The position numbers and the translations under genes are program-made. From Sediminibacterium soli (GTDB taxonomy: Bacteria; Bacteroidota; Bacteroidia; Chitinophagales; Chitinophagaceae): a DNA stretch of 64,000 nucleotides. Positions 8,964 through 19,097 of this stretch are shown here, one piece after another. Within the stretch, counting starts at the first letter, position 1. Every line of letters starts with the position of its first letter. The notes beneath the pieces are model-generated. The model had not been told where the DNA came from, made no database searches, and worked only from the letters and a program-made list of their open reading frames with translations. The stretch covers positions 183,107 through 247,106 of the forward strand of contig NZ_JAACJR010000008.1 in the NCBI RefSeq assembly GCF_009939225.1, given 5' to 3'.

Positions 8964-9593
8964 TCAGACAATCTTATGATCGATGGCGTATTTGATCAGC
9001 TCCAGGTTATTGTGAAAGCTCATTTTCTCGAATATCCTTGACCGGAAGGTACTGATGGTATTGGCGCTGAGACTGAGTTCCTTGGCGATCTCCGATATGG
9101 TTTTACCGCCGGCGAGCATTTTAAACACTTCAAATTCGCGTTCGGAGAGATGTTGCCGGCTTTTGGTGCCATTATTGGTTTCGAAAGCATCGGCAAGTAC
9201 GTTCACCACTTCGGGTGTCAGGTATTTTTTTCCGGAAAGCACCTGGTTGACCGCGTTCACCAGTTCAAAGGTAGCGGCCCCTTTTGTGAGGTAACCCGAG
9301 GCGCCGGACTGCATCGCCCTTACAGCATACTGCTCGGGCGAATGCATGCTGAGCATGAGCACGGGTGTGGTGGGAGAATGCATCTTGATCTTTTTTACCA
9401 CTTCCAGACCCGAGTCGCCGGGCGGCATCGATATATCCGAAATGATCACATCCCATTTTTCGGAAGTGGCCAGCCGCAACAGATCCTGTGAATTGGATAC
9501 GTCTACTATTTCAGAAAAAGGATAGGCTTCGATGAGCAGCATTTTAATACCTTCCCGCACGATCGTATGATCGTCAGCAATCAGAATTCTCAT
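8964..9593 (-). CDS. NarL/LuxR-family response regulator (copy 2)
   Basis: This 209-residue regulator has a receiver (ILIADDHTIVREG; VIISDISMPPGD; LSMHSP; YLTKGA) and a C-terminal LuxR helix-turn-helix (LSEREFEVFKMLAGGKTISEIA). It lies 57 bp upstream of the PAS kinase in the same direction. A short CCATGC-TTTT-GCATGG hairpin sits between them, so co-transcription is possible but not certain. Its upstream region (9594-9776) holds a CTAC/GTAG dyad like those upstream of the small receiver gene and the giant secreted protein, which fits autoregulation (inference). Confidence 0.95.
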   Translation of the reverse strand: MRILIADDHTIVREGIKMLLIEAYPFSEIVDVSNSQDLLRLATSEKWDVIISDISMPPGDSGLEVVKKIKMHSPTTPVLMLSMHSPEQYAVRAMQSGASGYLTKGAATFELVNAVNQVLSGKKYLTPEVVNVLADAFETNNGTKSRQHLSEREFEVFKMLAGGKTISEIAKELSLSANTISTFRSRIFEKMSFHNNLELIKYAIDHKIV

Positions 9594-9708
9594 AAATCAA
9601 CAGGGTTTAACAGTTAAGGATCTGGAAATAAACGCGTATCCGCTCCCTTCTTAAGCAAATTTTAAGGTAAAGAAACTACATGCACCCGAGCTAAACCATA
9701 GTTACAAG

Positions 9709-9741
9709 CGCAAAAAACCGTAGTTAATACGGTTTTTTGCG
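9709..9741. terminator. Perfect 14-bp hairpin, probable bidirectional terminator
   Basis: The arms at 9709-9722 and 9728-9741 are perfect complements around a 5-nt loop, with a CCGTA/TACGG core flanked by A6 and T6 runs. That is a good intrinsic terminator for the regulator gene ending at 9777. It directly abuts the CGTAG-N8-CTACA dyad at 9740-9757, so it could also be part of a regulatory site. Confidence 0.7.
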
Positions 9742-9757
9742 TAGTTGATCATCTACA
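9740..9757. promoter_or_regulatory. Putative operator CGTAG-N8-CTACA
   Basis: CGTAG at 9740-9744 and CTACA at 9753-9757 have the same 8-nt spacing as the dyads at 5165 and 17598. The site lies 147 bp upstream of the second NarL-type regulator gene, just beyond the 9709-9741 hairpin. Function is inferred. Confidence 0.45.
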
Positions 9758-9776
9758 ATTCGATTACTGCCCTGCG

Positions 9777-10406
9777 TTATACAAGCCGGTTGTCGACCGC
9801 AAAACGGATCAGCTGCATATTGTTCTGGAAATTGAGTTTGTCGAGTAAGCGCCCCCGGAAAGTATTGATGGTATTGATGCTCAGGATCAGCTCATGGGCG
9901 ATCTCCGATACGGACTTACCCACTGCCAGCAGTTTGAACACCTCGAGCTCCCTGTCGGACAGGCTTTCGATAGATCGGTCCATCCCTTTTTTATCAAAGG
10001 CGCTGGCCAGTGCAATGGCCACATCATCGCTGATATAACGCTTGCCCGATTTTACCTGTTTGACGGCGTTCACCAGTTCAAGCGCAGCCGCACTCTTGGT
10101 AAGATAGCCGGCAGCGCCCGCACGCATGGCGCGGACCGCATACTGGTCGGGCGAATGCATGCTGAAAACGATCACGGGGGTTGAAGGACTGTACTCTTTG
10201 ATCTTCTTAACGGCTTCAAGACCCGAATCGCCGGGGGGCATGGAGATATCGGTAATGATGACATCCCATTTTTCCTTGTAAACGAGTTTGAGCAGACTGG
10301 CGGAATCCACCACATCCACCACTTCGGCGCCCGGCAGGGCTTCCATCAGCAATAACTTAATGCCTTCTCTTACGATTGTGTGATCATCAGCGATTAGGAT
10401 CTTCAT
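9777..10406 (-). CDS. NarL/LuxR-family response regulator (copy 3)
   Basis: This 209-residue regulator has a receiver (ILIADDHTIVREG; VIITDISMPPGD; FSMHSP; YLTKSA) and a LuxR helix-turn-helix (LSDRELEVFKLLAVGKSVSEIA). The start at 10406 (MKILIADD) is preferred over an in-frame Met at 10454, because the extra 16 residues precede the receiver fold and are unlike its paralogues. It is separated from the next regulator by a probable terminator at 9709-9741, so it is likely its own unit. The gene closest upstream is the giant secreted protein, transcribed toward it and ended by a strong terminator. Confidence 0.93.
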   Translation of the reverse strand: MKILIADDHTIVREGIKLLLMEALPGAEVVDVVDSASLLKLVYKEKWDVIITDISMPPGDSGLEAVKKIKEYSPSTPVIVFSMHSPDQYAVRAMRAGAAGYLTKSAAALELVNAVKQVKSGKRYISDDVAIALASAFDKKGMDRSIESLSDRELEVFKLLAVGKSVSEIAHELILSINTINTFRGRLLDKLNFQNNMQLIRFAVDNRLV

Positions 10407-10409
10407 AAC

Positions 10410-10783
10410 GGGGGGATTTTTATCGGTGTTTACAATAACCTCGCGGCAAAGCAATGGCGTTTGATGTGCGCCTCGGGAGGCAGGTGGTACTGTAACTGGG
10501 GAATAAAGCTGCCCGGGACGGCAGGTGTAGCTGAGCCGATAAAAATGTTCCGTGTAGAACTTTTCTCATAAGTGTTGGATTTTGGATCAGATACAACCTC
10601 CCGTTCCGCTGTTGAAACCTGGTGTTATACCCCTGAAACAGTGACAGCTGAAGCAGATCGCCGGTGTATTGTCTGACAAATAAAAACGGCAAAATCCTGT
10701 TGCTGCTACAATGTTTCGGGGATAATGATACAATTTTTACACTAAAACGAAAAAAAAATTGAAATATTTTGATTGGCGCATAT
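10410..10783. other. Intergenic region upstream of NarL regulator copy 3
   Basis: This stretch of about 370 bp holds no convincing reading frame or RNA gene. It must carry the promoter for the regulator starting at 10406. The part nearest the terminator (10660-10783) is A/T-rich. No copy of the GTAG-N8-CTAC dyad was seen here. Confidence 0.6.
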
Positions 10784-10809
10784 AAAAAAGGCCGTTCTCT
10801 CGAACGGCC
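10784..10809 (-). terminator. Intrinsic terminator of the giant secreted-protein gene
   Basis: On the minus strand GGCCGTTC-GAGA-GAACGGCC is followed by a run of six T. It starts 24 bp after the stop codon of the large gene. This is a textbook Rho-independent terminator. Confidence 0.93.
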
Positions 10810-10832
10810 CCGGGGGTATAAAGTAATCGGTA

Positions 10833-13800
10833 TTATCCTTTGGCTTTGATCAGCTGTATCACCTGGCGTTGTGTGCCCTGTATGATCTCTGCGTAATAGG
10901 TTCCGCTGGTATAGTTGTGTCCTATCTGCAGCGTGCTGTTGGCACCGATCTGCGATTTTGCATCGACCACCCTGCCTGTTCCGTCCATCACACGCAGGTT
11001 CAGCGGCGCCTGGCTGGCACTGTTGAATTTCAGCGTGAAATAGGTAGTGCTCGGATTCGGCATCACCAGTACTTTCAATGTTTCCGGTTCCGCGGCGATG
11101 GTAACGGCTTCTTTTGTAACCATGGCGCCTTCTGTTGTTACCGAGCCCTGCGTGGTACCGGTTGAGGCAAAAGCCGCCGATGTGGTGCCGCATGGCGCCT
11201 GGTCGCAGCTGCCCAGCCTGTCGTCTTCATCACCCTTGCCACAGTTGCCATGCACCAGGTGCGCAGGAACCGCATTGATGGACACTTCTATGGTTACGGT
11301 CGGGTTCTTCTTGCTCGATGTTCTGTGGCAGATATACACTTTCTTACCGTTGCTGCCCGGTACGCGGATATCGGTTACACAGATGGTGATATAACTTGTT
11401 GCAGTGCATCCGTACTTATTGGTGGCTGTTACCACAAAAGTGTAGCTACCTGCCGCAGAAGGCGTAAACGTAGGCGCGGCGCTGCTGGTTGAATTCAGTT
11501 TGTTTACCGCACTGCCGCTCCATGCATAGCTGTAGGGAGCACCCGCAGAAGGCAGCTGGCCTACCTGCAGCTTAGTGCTTTGTGCGCCATAGCCGAGGTA
11601 CAGGTTGGTAGAAGCCCCGCCGGTATAGGTACTGCTGGTTGGCACAGAAGACACGCTTACGCTAAAGGCAGGTACCACGGTAATGATCTGTACCGACGTA
11701 CTGTAGTTACCCGCAGCATCGGTTGCTTTCCAGGTACGTGTGATCTGGCTGCCGTTTACCACATCGGTATAGGTGGTCGTAACGGCGCTGCAGGCATCGC
11801 TGGCAACAGGGCGACCCGTTACGGAAGGATCTGTTGAAGAACCGCAGGCGACGGTGATATCAGCCACATCGCTGATCGTGGGTTTGGCATCGTCTTTTAC
11901 GATAACGGTCTGTTCCTGGATGGTGGTATTGCCGTTACCATCGTCGTATTTCCAGTGGATCACATACGTGCCCTGCGCTGTATAGGTAAGCGGATCGGTT
12001 GTGGTACCAACAATGGTTCCCTTACAGTTATCCGTGGCCTTCGGTGCATTTGCGGGCTCGGTGCTGTGTGTGCAGCTATAGTCGTCGTCGGAAGACCATC
12101 CGTAGTAATCGCCAAGATAAGATATGAGCATGCTTACGACGCTCCTGTACTGGTAAGCGTAGTCTGCACAATCGCAGGCTGTGCCCGCAGCCAGGCTTAC
12201 CGAACACTGGCCGGTAATAACGGGCAGTGTGGCCACATTGGGTACAGGCGCTGTTCCGTCAGTCAGCGTTACGGTAAATGTTGTGGTGGCAGAACCGCAG
12301 GCATTTACAGCTTTTACCACCACGGTGGTAACGCCTGTATTAAACACCGCGCCGCTGCCTGTTCCGTTACCGCTGCCTGTGGTGGCACCGCTGAATGTAT
12401 AGGTTATGGCTGACGCGGCAGGATCTGCCGTTATGTTTACCGGATAAGTTACAGGTGCATTGCAGCCTGTTGCACCGGCAGGTGTTTTTGCTGTTACATT
12501 ATCTGCACTCAATACAGGTGCAATACAGGCCGGACTGACGGTAATCGTTACCGAAACCGTTGTGGTGCAGCCCTGCTGTGTGGTTACCGTATAATTGATC
12601 GCTGTGTTGCCTGCTGTGACGCCGGTTACCAGTCCGCTCGCATTTACCGTTGCGATATCGGCATTGTCGCTGCTCCACACACCGCCTGAAACCGTATTGG
12701 CCAACTGGGTGGTTGAACCCGCCCGCACAGCCGTGTTACCGGTTATCGCAGGAAGTACCACCGGTGTGGCAATGGTTACATTGGTTACGGCAGCAGGCGA
12801 TATACAACCGTTCACCGTTGCGGTTACCTGGTAGGCACCGTTGGCAGTTACCGTGATAGATGCTGTTGTGGCGCCATTGCTCCAGGCCAGTTCGCCGGCA
12901 GCGGCTGTTGACAATACGGTGCTGCCGCAATTGCTGACAACGGTAACCATGGGTGCAGCCGGTACGGCTTTTGGCGCGGCCACCACCGATGCAGGGGCGC
13001 TTGTGCAGTTGTTGACCGACTGTGTCACTGTATAGGTACCCGCGTTCACTGTAATGGCAGCAGTGGCAGCGCCGGTGCTCCATACCAGGCCTGAACCTGC
13101 TGCGGTGAGCAGGGAACTGCCGCAGTTATCGCTCACCGCCACCGCCGGAGGGGCGGGGATGGCTTTCGGGGCAGCCACCGCAGAAGCGGCAGCACTGGTA
13201 CAACCGTCAACGGTTTGTGTAACGGTAAAGGTGCCGGCATTCACTACGCTGATGGAACTGGCAGTGGCGCCGGTGCTCCATACCAGGTTGGTACCGGTGG
13301 CGGTCAGCACCGAACCTCCGCAATTATCTGCAACACTTACAACCGGTGCGGCCGGTACGGGTATCACCGTAATCACCTGGCTGCCGTAGGTGCTGTTGTT
13401 GCTTGCGTCTACGGCTTTCCAGGTACGTGTTACTGTATTGCCGTTTACAGACTCTGTCATGGTAACAACAGGAGCCGGATCAAAATTATCTGTGGCCGTT
13501 ACGGTTGGCACCGATGGCAATACACCGCAGTTAGCGATGGTATTGGCCGGTACGCCGTTCAGTACGGGGCCGGTTATATCGTTGACCGTTACTTTCTGAA
13601 TACCGGAAGCTGTATTTCCGGCAGCATCGGTTGCAGTCCAGACAATGCTGGTTACGCCCAGCGGGAATACCGCAGGGATGGTGCCATGTGTTACAACGGG
13701 CACACCACAGTTGTCTGTGGCGGTGGCCACACCCACATTGATGCCGGTGCCGGTATTGGCAACGATATCTGCAGGAAGCACGAGCACCGGAGCGGTGTTG

Positions 13801-16800
13801 TCTGCCACCGTTACAACAAACGTAGCGGCAGCGGTATTGCCGGTGACATCTTTTGCCGTTACCGTAACCGTTGTGTTTCCGATGGGGAACTGGGTGCCGG
13901 GGTTCTGGCTGTAGGTGATGGTTACCGGATCGCCGGAGTCATCGGTTGCCGTTGCGGTAAAATTCGCCACGGCAGCACAGGCCGTTGCACTCAGCGTAAC
14001 CGGTGCGGGAACCGTGATTACGGGAGGCAGTACGTCAACCGGACGGGTAACCACCACATTCTGACCCTGGGTTGCGGTGTTGCCATGACCATCGTCGTAT
14101 TTCCAGAGAATGGTATAGGTACCGGCGTTGGCATAGGTAAGCGGGCTCACTGTGGTTGCGGTGATGGTACCGGCGCAATCGTCGGTTGCCGTTGGGAATA
14201 CGGTCACTGTTGCGGGTGATACCAGGTTAAGTGTGGGCAGTTGTGTCAGCACCGGCACCGGTGCAACACGGTCTTCCACCGTTACCGTTACACCTTCGGA
14301 AATGGTTACTTTACCGCTGTTGGTTACGCCGATGGCATACCTGCCCGATTGCGTGGCCGTATAGGAAATGGCGGTTGCGCCTTCTATCAGGGTATCGTTG
14401 CGGAACCACTGGTAAGCGCTACCGGTGTTGGGGTTGGTCAATGTTACAGAACCGGAAGGACAGAAACTGAGCGGTCCGCTGGCAGCAATCGGTGCAATAT
14501 TGGTCACATTTACACGAACACTCTTGTTCACCACGCAGTTCACGAACGGAACGGTAACGGTATACGTGCCCGAAGAAGGCAGCTGCGCATTGTTTACGGA
14601 AACCGTCTGGCCGGTTGCGCTGAAATTATTTGGTCCGTTCCAGAAATATTGTGTTCCGCCGTTGCTGAACAGTTTGATCGTACTTCCAACGGCAAAATTG
14701 GCGCCGTTGGCCTGTGCGATAACAGGAGGCTCGCTATACAAAACGCAGGTACCGCTTCCCTTCTCGGTAGAATAGTAGGTAGCCCAGTTAGACGCCAGCC
14801 CCTGCAACGCAAAATTCTGCAGCAATCCGTGGTTTGCCTGGGCGGTGGCATCAACCAGTTGGGTGATGGAGCTATTGTCGGCATCGCCAAAGCCCTGGTT
14901 GAATTTATAGTAGGCCACGAGGTTGGACTGCTGTGCGGGGATCAGCTCACATTTCATGTTGTTGATGATCTCGCACTGGCTGAGCGCCCTGTTCCATATG
15001 CGGGCCTCATCTACATAACCGCGGTAGTATTCGGTGAATCCGGGTTGCTGACCCAGCACCAGGTCGTTGGTGTTCTGTGTGATGGTACCGTACACTTCTT
15101 TTGATGCGCTCAGTACGCCATCAAGATAGATACGCATATAATAACCATCATAGGTGGCGGCCACATGGTGCCACTGGTTCAGGCCGGGATAAGGGGCGGC
15201 CAGTATGTTCCACTGTCCGTTTACATGCAGGTAGAAGGTATAAGACGACCATGCATTGTCGGTTCTCGGGAAGATATAACCGTTGTTGGCGCTCAGGGAT
15301 GATTTAGACATTACATCCTGAATAGCCCTTGTATTGTCAGTGGGATACAGCCAGGCTTCGAGCGAAAGCTGCGTATTCATGTTCAGTGAAGAAGCGTTGG
15401 GAACGGTTATCTGGTCGTTCACGCCATCGAAATGCAGGCTGTATGCCTTGAATGCCACCTGCAGCCTGGTATTGGCGGTGGTGGTACATCCGTTACCGGT
15501 AACGGCAACCGAGTACAGACCGCTCATAGCCGTGGTGCTGTTGCTGATCACGGGATTCTGCTCGATGGAAGTAAAACCGTTGGGGCCTGTCCAGCTCCAG
15601 GAAGTGCCGCCGGATACGGTTAACTGAATAGGCTGTCCCACTTCCACCACCGGGCCATTGCTGCCGATCGTTACGGCAGTTGCCTGGAAGGGTGTGCAGG
15701 TTGCATTGTTTACAGAACCGCCGCTGGTCCAGTTGGAGAGCAGGCTGTTGAGATCGAAATTAAACAGGGTTCCGTTGTTGGCATAACCGCTGGAGTCAAC
15801 CAGTGTTGTCTGGCCGGTATTGTTGATATCCTGAAGTCCCTGGTTAAAACGGTAATACGCTGAGAGACCGGTCAGTCCGGCAAGACCATTGTTGGCGCCG
15901 TTCAGTTCACAGGTGATATTGTTCTGAAGTTCGCACTGAGAGAGTGCCCTGTTCCAGATACGCATTTCATCAAGCTTGCCTTTGTAATGCTGTACATAGC
16001 CGGGCTGGCCACCGAGTATCATGTCTGCACTGCTCCAGTTCACGTTGCCCGGAAGGTTTTCCGATTTAACAAGCAGGCCATTGATATAGATGCGGAGATC
16101 AAAGCCGTCGTAAGTTGTCGCAACATGCGTCCATTTGTTCAACCCGGGGAAAGGCACTGCGTATGATTGCCATACACCGTTCACGGTAAGCCATACGGCG
16201 CAGTTCATCCAGCCGTCGTCTGTGCGCGGGAAAATAAAACCTTTGTCGGGCGATACGGTTGCTTTTGACACCACCGACTGCATAGCCGGCGAAGCGCTGG
16301 TAGGAAACATCCAGGTTTCCAGCGTAAAGCTGTTGCTGTTCAGGCTGGCGCTGTTGGCTATCCTGATCTCGTCATCCACACCGTCAAACAAAAGCGCTTT
16401 GGCCCTGTCGGCCACGGCGATGGTTGTACTTGCCGAGGCGCTGCAGCCATTCCTGGTAACCGTAACCGTATAAATACCGGCAGAAGCCAGCGAAGCACTT
16501 GTTACCACTGCGTTCTGGGCGGTGGAAGTAAAACCGTTGGGACCCACCCATGCGTAGCTGTCGCCGCCCGATGCGGTAAGGTTGATGTTATCGCCAACCG
16601 CTACGGCGGCAGACAGACTGCCGGCTGTTGCCTGTACGGGAACATAGGCGCCGCACTGGCTGCCGGTGGTTACCGCGCCGGTGGTCCAGTTGGAGGTAAG
16701 ACCTGTAAGCAGGAATCCGTTGAGTGTACCGTTGTTGCCGTTCGGACTGGCATCGTACGCCGTTGTCTCGAGTGCATTGGCAACACCGACCTGGCCCTGG

Positions 16801-17483
16801 TTGAATTTATAATAGGCGGCCAGACCTGTTTCGGATCCGGACAGTTCACAATCCTTGCTGTTGCTGATCTCACAGGCTGACAGCGCGCGGTTCCAGATAC
16901 GCACCTCATCTAAAGAACCGGTGAAATATTCGTTGGTATAACCCGTCTGGTTGCCCAGTGTAACCGGGTTGGTGTTTACTTTGATGTTTCCGGATGCCGC
17001 CAGCGAACCTGCCAGCACGCCATCGATGAATATGCGCATATAGAAGCCATCATAGGTAGCCGCCAGGTGGTGCCACTGATTGGCTTTGTCGGTTCCGTAA
17101 TTTACTTCCAGTATTTTCCACTCGGTGTTTACATACAGCATGAAACGAAGGTGTCTCCAGCCGTCGTCGGTTCTTGGAAAGATATAACCGTTGTTGGTAG
17201 AGTAAGAAGATTTGGAGATCACATCCTGCTTGCCCGAGGTAACAGAAAATTTAACCCATGCTTCCAGTGTGATATTGCTGCTGATGTTCAGTGAACCATT
17301 GTCGGGAATGATCACCGAGTTCCTCACGCCCGGTGCAGACGACTGGTAAAGAAAATGCAATCCGGATCCGGCTGTCTGGGCAGATGCCTGCGAAGCGAGT
17401 ACGATGATACCCAGCACTGCAAATAATTTAAGCACAGAAAACGATGAGGCGGATTTCGTTTTGGTGTAAAATTTCAGATCCAT
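10833..17483 (-). CDS. Giant secreted LamG/Ig/HYR repeat protein with T9SS sorting domain
   Basis: This 2216-residue surface or secreted protein starts with a signal peptide (residues 1-36, ending ASA-Q). Three tandem modules of about 315 residues follow, each a LamG/concanavalin-like domain (ends marked by RIWNRALS at about 192, 505 and 825) plus an Ig-like domain (GPNGFTS). Next come HYR-like domains (about 1090-1370), three tandem Cys-containing Ig-like repeats with WSTGA or WSNGA (about 1404, 1469 and 1534), a BIG_2-like domain (about 1575-1640) and another HYR-like domain split by a Tyr/Asp/Cys-rich insertion (about 1766-1805). An ICHRT...AHLVHGN segment (about 2050-2080) precedes a type A T9SS C-terminal domain (about 2135-2216, [10 protein letters not shown]). 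LamG and Ig folds suggest carbohydrate or protein binding, so an adhesin is likely. The putative operators upstream suggest control by the adjacent NarL-type regulators. Confidence 0.93.
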   Translation of the reverse strand: MDLKFYTKTKSASSFSVLKLFAVLGIIVLASQASAQTAGSGLHFLYQSSAPGVRNSVIIPDNGSLNISSNITLEAWVKFSVTSGKQDVISKSSYSTNNGYIFPRTDDGWRHLRFMLYVNTEWKILEVNYGTDKANQWHHLAATYDGFYMRIFIDGVLAGSLAASGNIKVNTNPVTLGNQTGYTNEYFTGSLDEVRIWNRALSACEISNSKDCELSGSETGLAAYYKFNQGQVGVANALETTAYDASPNGNNGTLNGFLLTGLTSNWTTGAVTTGSQCGAYVPVQATAGSLSAAVAVGDNINLTASGGDSYAWVGPNGFTSTAQNAVVTSASLASAGIYTVTVTRNGCSASASTTIAVADRAKALLFDGVDDEIRIANSASLNSNSFTLETWMFPTSASPAMQSVVSKATVSPDKGFIFPRTDDGWMNCAVWLTVNGVWQSYAVPFPGLNKWTHVATTYDGFDLRIYINGLLVKSENLPGNVNWSSADMILGGQPGYVQHYKGKLDEMRIWNRALSQCELQNNITCELNGANNGLAGLTGLSAYYRFNQGLQDINNTGQTTLVDSSGYANNGTLFNFDLNSLLSNWTSGGSVNNATCTPFQATAVTIGSNGPVVEVGQPIQLTVSGGTSWSWTGPNGFTSIEQNPVISNSTTAMSGLYSVAVTGNGCTTTANTRLQVAFKAYSLHFDGVNDQITVPNASSLNMNTQLSLEAWLYPTDNTRAIQDVMSKSSLSANNGYIFPRTDNAWSSYTFYLHVNGQWNILAAPYPGLNQWHHVAATYDGYYMRIYLDGVLSASKEVYGTITQNTNDLVLGQQPGFTEYYRGYVDEARIWNRALSQCEIINNMKCELIPAQQSNLVAYYKFNQGFGDADNSSITQLVDATAQANHGLLQNFALQGLASNWATYYSTEKGSGTCVLYSEPPVIAQANGANFAVGSTIKLFSNGGTQYFWNGPNNFSATGQTVSVNNAQLPSSGTYTVTVPFVNCVVNKSVRVNVTNIAPIAASGPLSFCPSGSVTLTNPNTGSAYQWFRNDTLIEGATAISYTATQSGRYAIGVTNSGKVTISEGVTVTVEDRVAPVPVLTQLPTLNLVSPATVTVFPTATDDCAGTITATTVSPLTYANAGTYTILWKYDDGHGNTATQGQNVVVTRPVDVLPPVITVPAPVTLSATACAAVANFTATATDDSGDPVTITYSQNPGTQFPIGNTTVTVTAKDVTGNTAAATFVVTVADNTAPVLVLPADIVANTGTGINVGVATATDNCGVPVVTHGTIPAVFPLGVTSIVWTATDAAGNTASGIQKVTVNDITGPVLNGVPANTIANCGVLPSVPTVTATDNFDPAPVVTMTESVNGNTVTRTWKAVDASNNSTYGSQVITVIPVPAAPVVSVADNCGGSVLTATGTNLVWSTGATASSISVVNAGTFTVTQTVDGCTSAAASAVAAPKAIPAPPAVAVSDNCGSSLLTAAGSGLVWSTGAATAAITVNAGTYTVTQSVNNCTSAPASVVAAPKAVPAAPMVTVVSNCGSTVLSTAAAGELAWSNGATTASITVTANGAYQVTATVNGCISPAAVTNVTIATPVVLPAITGNTAVRAGSTTQLANTVSGGVWSSDNADIATVNASGLVTGVTAGNTAINYTVTTQQGCTTTVSVTITVSPACIAPVLSADNVTAKTPAGATGCNAPVTYPVNITADPAASAITYTFSGATTGSGNGTGSGAVFNTGVTTVVVKAVNACGSATTTFTVTLTDGTAPVPNVATLPVITGQCSVSLAAGTACDCADYAYQYRSVVSMLISYLGDYYGWSSDDDYSCTHSTEPANAPKATDNCKGTIVGTTTDPLTYTAQGTYVIHWKYDDGNGNTTIQEQTVIVKDDAKPTISDVADITVACGSSTDPSVTGRPVASDACSAVTTTYTDVVNGSQITRTWKATDAAGNYSTSVQIITVVPAFSVSVSSVPTSSTYTGGASTNLYLGYGAQSTKLQVGQLPSAGAPYSYAWSGSAVNKLNSTSSAAPTFTPSAAGSYTFVVTATNKYGCTATSYITICVTDIRVPGSNGKKVYICHRTSSKKNPTVTIEVSINAVPAHLVHGNCGKGDEDDRLGSCDQAPCGTTSAAFASTGTTQGSVTTEGAMVTKEAVTIAAEPETLKVLVMPNPSTTYFTLKFNSASQAPLNLRVMDGTGRVVDAKSQIGANSTLQIGHNYTSGTYYAEIIQGTQRQVIQLIKAKG

Positions 17484-17597
17484 GTCGAACGTAAAATTTG
17501 AATCAATGGTAAAAGCCGTTATTGGATGTACGGATGTTTTTTCAAAGGATATTTACGCGACAGATCAACCACTTCCCCTACAGGCATCGGTATGCTA

Positions 17598-17622
17598 TGT
17601 AGATATTATACTACAAATGTAG
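17598..17622. promoter_or_regulatory. Putative operator TGTAG-N8-CTACA-N2-TGTAG
   Basis: TGTAG (17598-17602), CTACA (17611-17615) and TGTAG (17618-17622) repeat the layout of the site at 5165-5190; the first two half-sites have exactly the same spacing and both spacers contain ATTAT. The site lies 115 bp upstream of the start codon of the giant secreted protein. The regulator is unknown; a NarL/LuxR-type protein is inferred. Confidence 0.5.
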
Positions 17623-17854
17623 CAAAAACCCCTGTGTCTCAAAATTTTTTTTAACATTTTTTAGGGATACCCAAATCTTTAATGTGTTTCTAAGATGGCT
17701 CTAATTCCCAAGGGATAAATTGATTTCTATTTAATTGAAAATAAATATATTATACTATACAAAATAATACAGTTCGTTAATGTAAATATGTGTTTAAACG
17801 TTAAATAACGGGTGAAATAGCCCGGTGAATTAGCGGTAAAGAACCAAGACTATC

Positions 17855-17871
17855 ACTACAAGGCTTGTAGT
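17855..17871. promoter_or_regulatory. Palindrome ACTACAA-N3-TTGTAGT
   Basis: These perfect 7-bp arms use the same CTACA/TGTAG half-sites as the three dyads but with closer spacing. The site is about 370 bp upstream of the giant gene and 90 bp from the terminator of tRNA-Cys. It shares the string TATCACTAC with the site at 5165-5190. Function unknown. Confidence 0.35.
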
Positions 17872-17959
17872 TGAACCACCTGTGTGGCAATAAAATGTAG
17901 CCGGGATCGTTGCAATTTCGTGGCGGCGGGTGCGGAATCAATACGGGTAAGAAATAAGA

Positions 17960-17983
17960 AAGGATCGCGGCTATGCGATCCTT
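17960..17983 (-). terminator. Hairpin terminator of tRNA-Cys
   Basis: The 9-bp perfect arms AAGGATCGC (17960-17968) and GCGATCCTT (17975-17983) surround a 6-nt loop. On the minus strand a T-rich stretch (TCTTATTTC) follows. It begins 8 bp beyond the 3' end of the tRNA. Confidence 0.75.
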
Positions 17984-17990
17984 GGTTGGG

Positions 17991-18061
17991 AGGTCCCGAC
18001 CAGATTCGAACTGGTGTGGAAGCTTTTGCAGAGCTCTGCCTAACCCCTCGGCCACAGGACC
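17991..18061 (-). tRNA. tRNA-Cys (anticodon GCA)
   Basis: The minus strand folds into a 71-nt cloverleaf. The acceptor is GGTCCTG/CGGGACC with one G-T pair, the D-arm has a 3-bp stem GCC/GGC, the anticodon stem is GAGCT/AGCTT with loop CTGCAAA (anticodon GCA), the variable region has 4 nt, and the T-arm is ACCAG-TTCGAAT-CTGGT. The discriminator base is T, as is typical of tRNA-Cys. CCA is not encoded. It is the only tRNA recognised in the window. Confidence 0.96.
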
Positions 18062-18149
18062 TTTCCGAAAGGACCGCGAAAATAAAGCAAACAGCCGAAT
18101 TTTAAAATTCTAAATCCGAAAACACGAGATTTGCTGCCAATACAATTAT

Positions 18150-19028
18150 ATGGACAGAATTGCAGAAAGTGAACTCATCATCAATGCGCGCGGCGCGGTG
18201 TACCATCTTGACCTGAGACCCGAAGAACTGGCTTCCACCATCATCACCGTAGGCGATCCCGACCGCGTGAAAGAAGTCAGCAAACATTTCGATTCGGCGG
18301 AGATCACCCGCAGTCACCGCGAGTTCGTTTCCCATACAGGGTATATCGGCGCAAAGCGCCTCACCGTTGTATCAACCGGTATCGGAACAGACAATATAGA
18401 CATCGTGCTGAACGAACTGGATGCGCTGGCCAATATCGATTTTGCCTCGCGCACCATCAAACCCCGGCCAACGCATCTGACCATTATCCGCATCGGCACA
18501 TCCGGATCGCTGCAGGCCGATGTGCCGGTTGACAGTTATGTGGCGAGTACGCACGGGCTGGGCATCGACAACCTGCTGAATTTTTACCGCGTGCAGAACA
18601 ACGACGAAGAAGCGGAGATACTTCACGCATTTAACAGGCACACCCGGATAAATGCCGGACTGGCTGCACCCTATATTGCTTCTGCCGGCGCTTCTGTGCA
18701 GAAATATTTTGTGGAGGGGTTTCATCATGGTATTACGGTTACCTGTCCGGGATTCTACGGTCCGCAGGGCCGGGTATTGCGCCTGCCGCTGGTGTATCCT
18801 GAATTCATCGACCAGCTTACCAGTTTCCGCTACGGCAGTTACCGCATCACCAATTTTGAAATGGAAACCAGCGGTATATATGGTCTGGGTAAATTACTGG
18901 CACACCATTGCCTCAGTCTCAGCGCCATCGTGGCCAACCGCATTCACCGGAATTTCAGTAAAGACGGTACCAAAGCGGTGGAAGACCTGATCGTCAAAAG
19001 CCTGGGCATTATCGCCGGTATCAAATAA
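18150..19028 (+). CDS. Nucleoside phosphorylase (uridine phosphorylase-like)
   Basis: This 292-residue enzyme of the PNP/UDP phosphorylase superfamily cleaves nucleosides with phosphate to a base and ribose-1-phosphate. Recognisable segments are VGDPDRVKEVS (phosphate-binding N-terminal loop), the core VVSTGIGTDN (about residue 75), IRIGTSGSLQ (about 118) and NFEMETSGIYGLG (about 237), the Met-Glu-Thr segment that contacts the ribose. The overall pattern fits uridine phosphorylase-like proteins of Bacteroidota better than purine-specific trimers, but substrate is not certain. It is monocistronic, reading away from the divergent tRNA-Cys, with dapF 69 bp downstream. Confidence 0.9.
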   Translation: MDRIAESELIINARGAVYHLDLRPEELASTIITVGDPDRVKEVSKHFDSAEITRSHREFVSHTGYIGAKRLTVVSTGIGTDNIDIVLNELDALANIDFASRTIKPRPTHLTIIRIGTSGSLQADVPVDSYVASTHGLGIDNLLNFYRVQNNDEEAEILHAFNRHTRINAGLAAPYIASAGASVQKYFVEGFHHGITVTCPGFYGPQGRVLRLPLVYPEFIDQLTSFRYGSYRITNFEMETSGIYGLGKLLAHHCLSLSAIVANRIHRNFSKDGTKAVEDLIVKSLGIIAGIK

Positions 19029-19097
19029 TTTCAGAAATTCGCTTCAAACAGCTTTGCGCATCAACCACGCGGGTGAGCAGGGAAACGGGTAATACAC

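Larger units (their letters stand above)
17484..17955. other. A/T-rich intergenic region, promoter of the giant gene
   Basis: This is about 470 bp with no credible gene. It is much more A/T-rich than its surroundings, especially 17630-17810. It holds the dyads at 17598-17622 and 17855-17871 and presumably the promoter of the secreted-protein gene. Confidence 0.7.

Noticed and set aside
10420..11193. Minus-strand open frame of 257 codons covering the giant-gene terminator
   Set aside because: It spans a perfect intrinsic terminator and overlaps the 3' end of the giant gene in another frame, with a composition typical of shadow frames.
13215..15104. Plus-strand open frames of 287-334 codons inside the giant gene
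   Set aside because: They mirror the repetitive Thr/Val/Gly codons of the large protein on the opposite strand, are rich in Cys, Gly and Arg and show no family features.
17484..17955. Possible small RNA in the A/T-rich region
   Set aside because: No stable extended fold with a terminator could be found; the region is better explained as a promoter with operator-like dyads.
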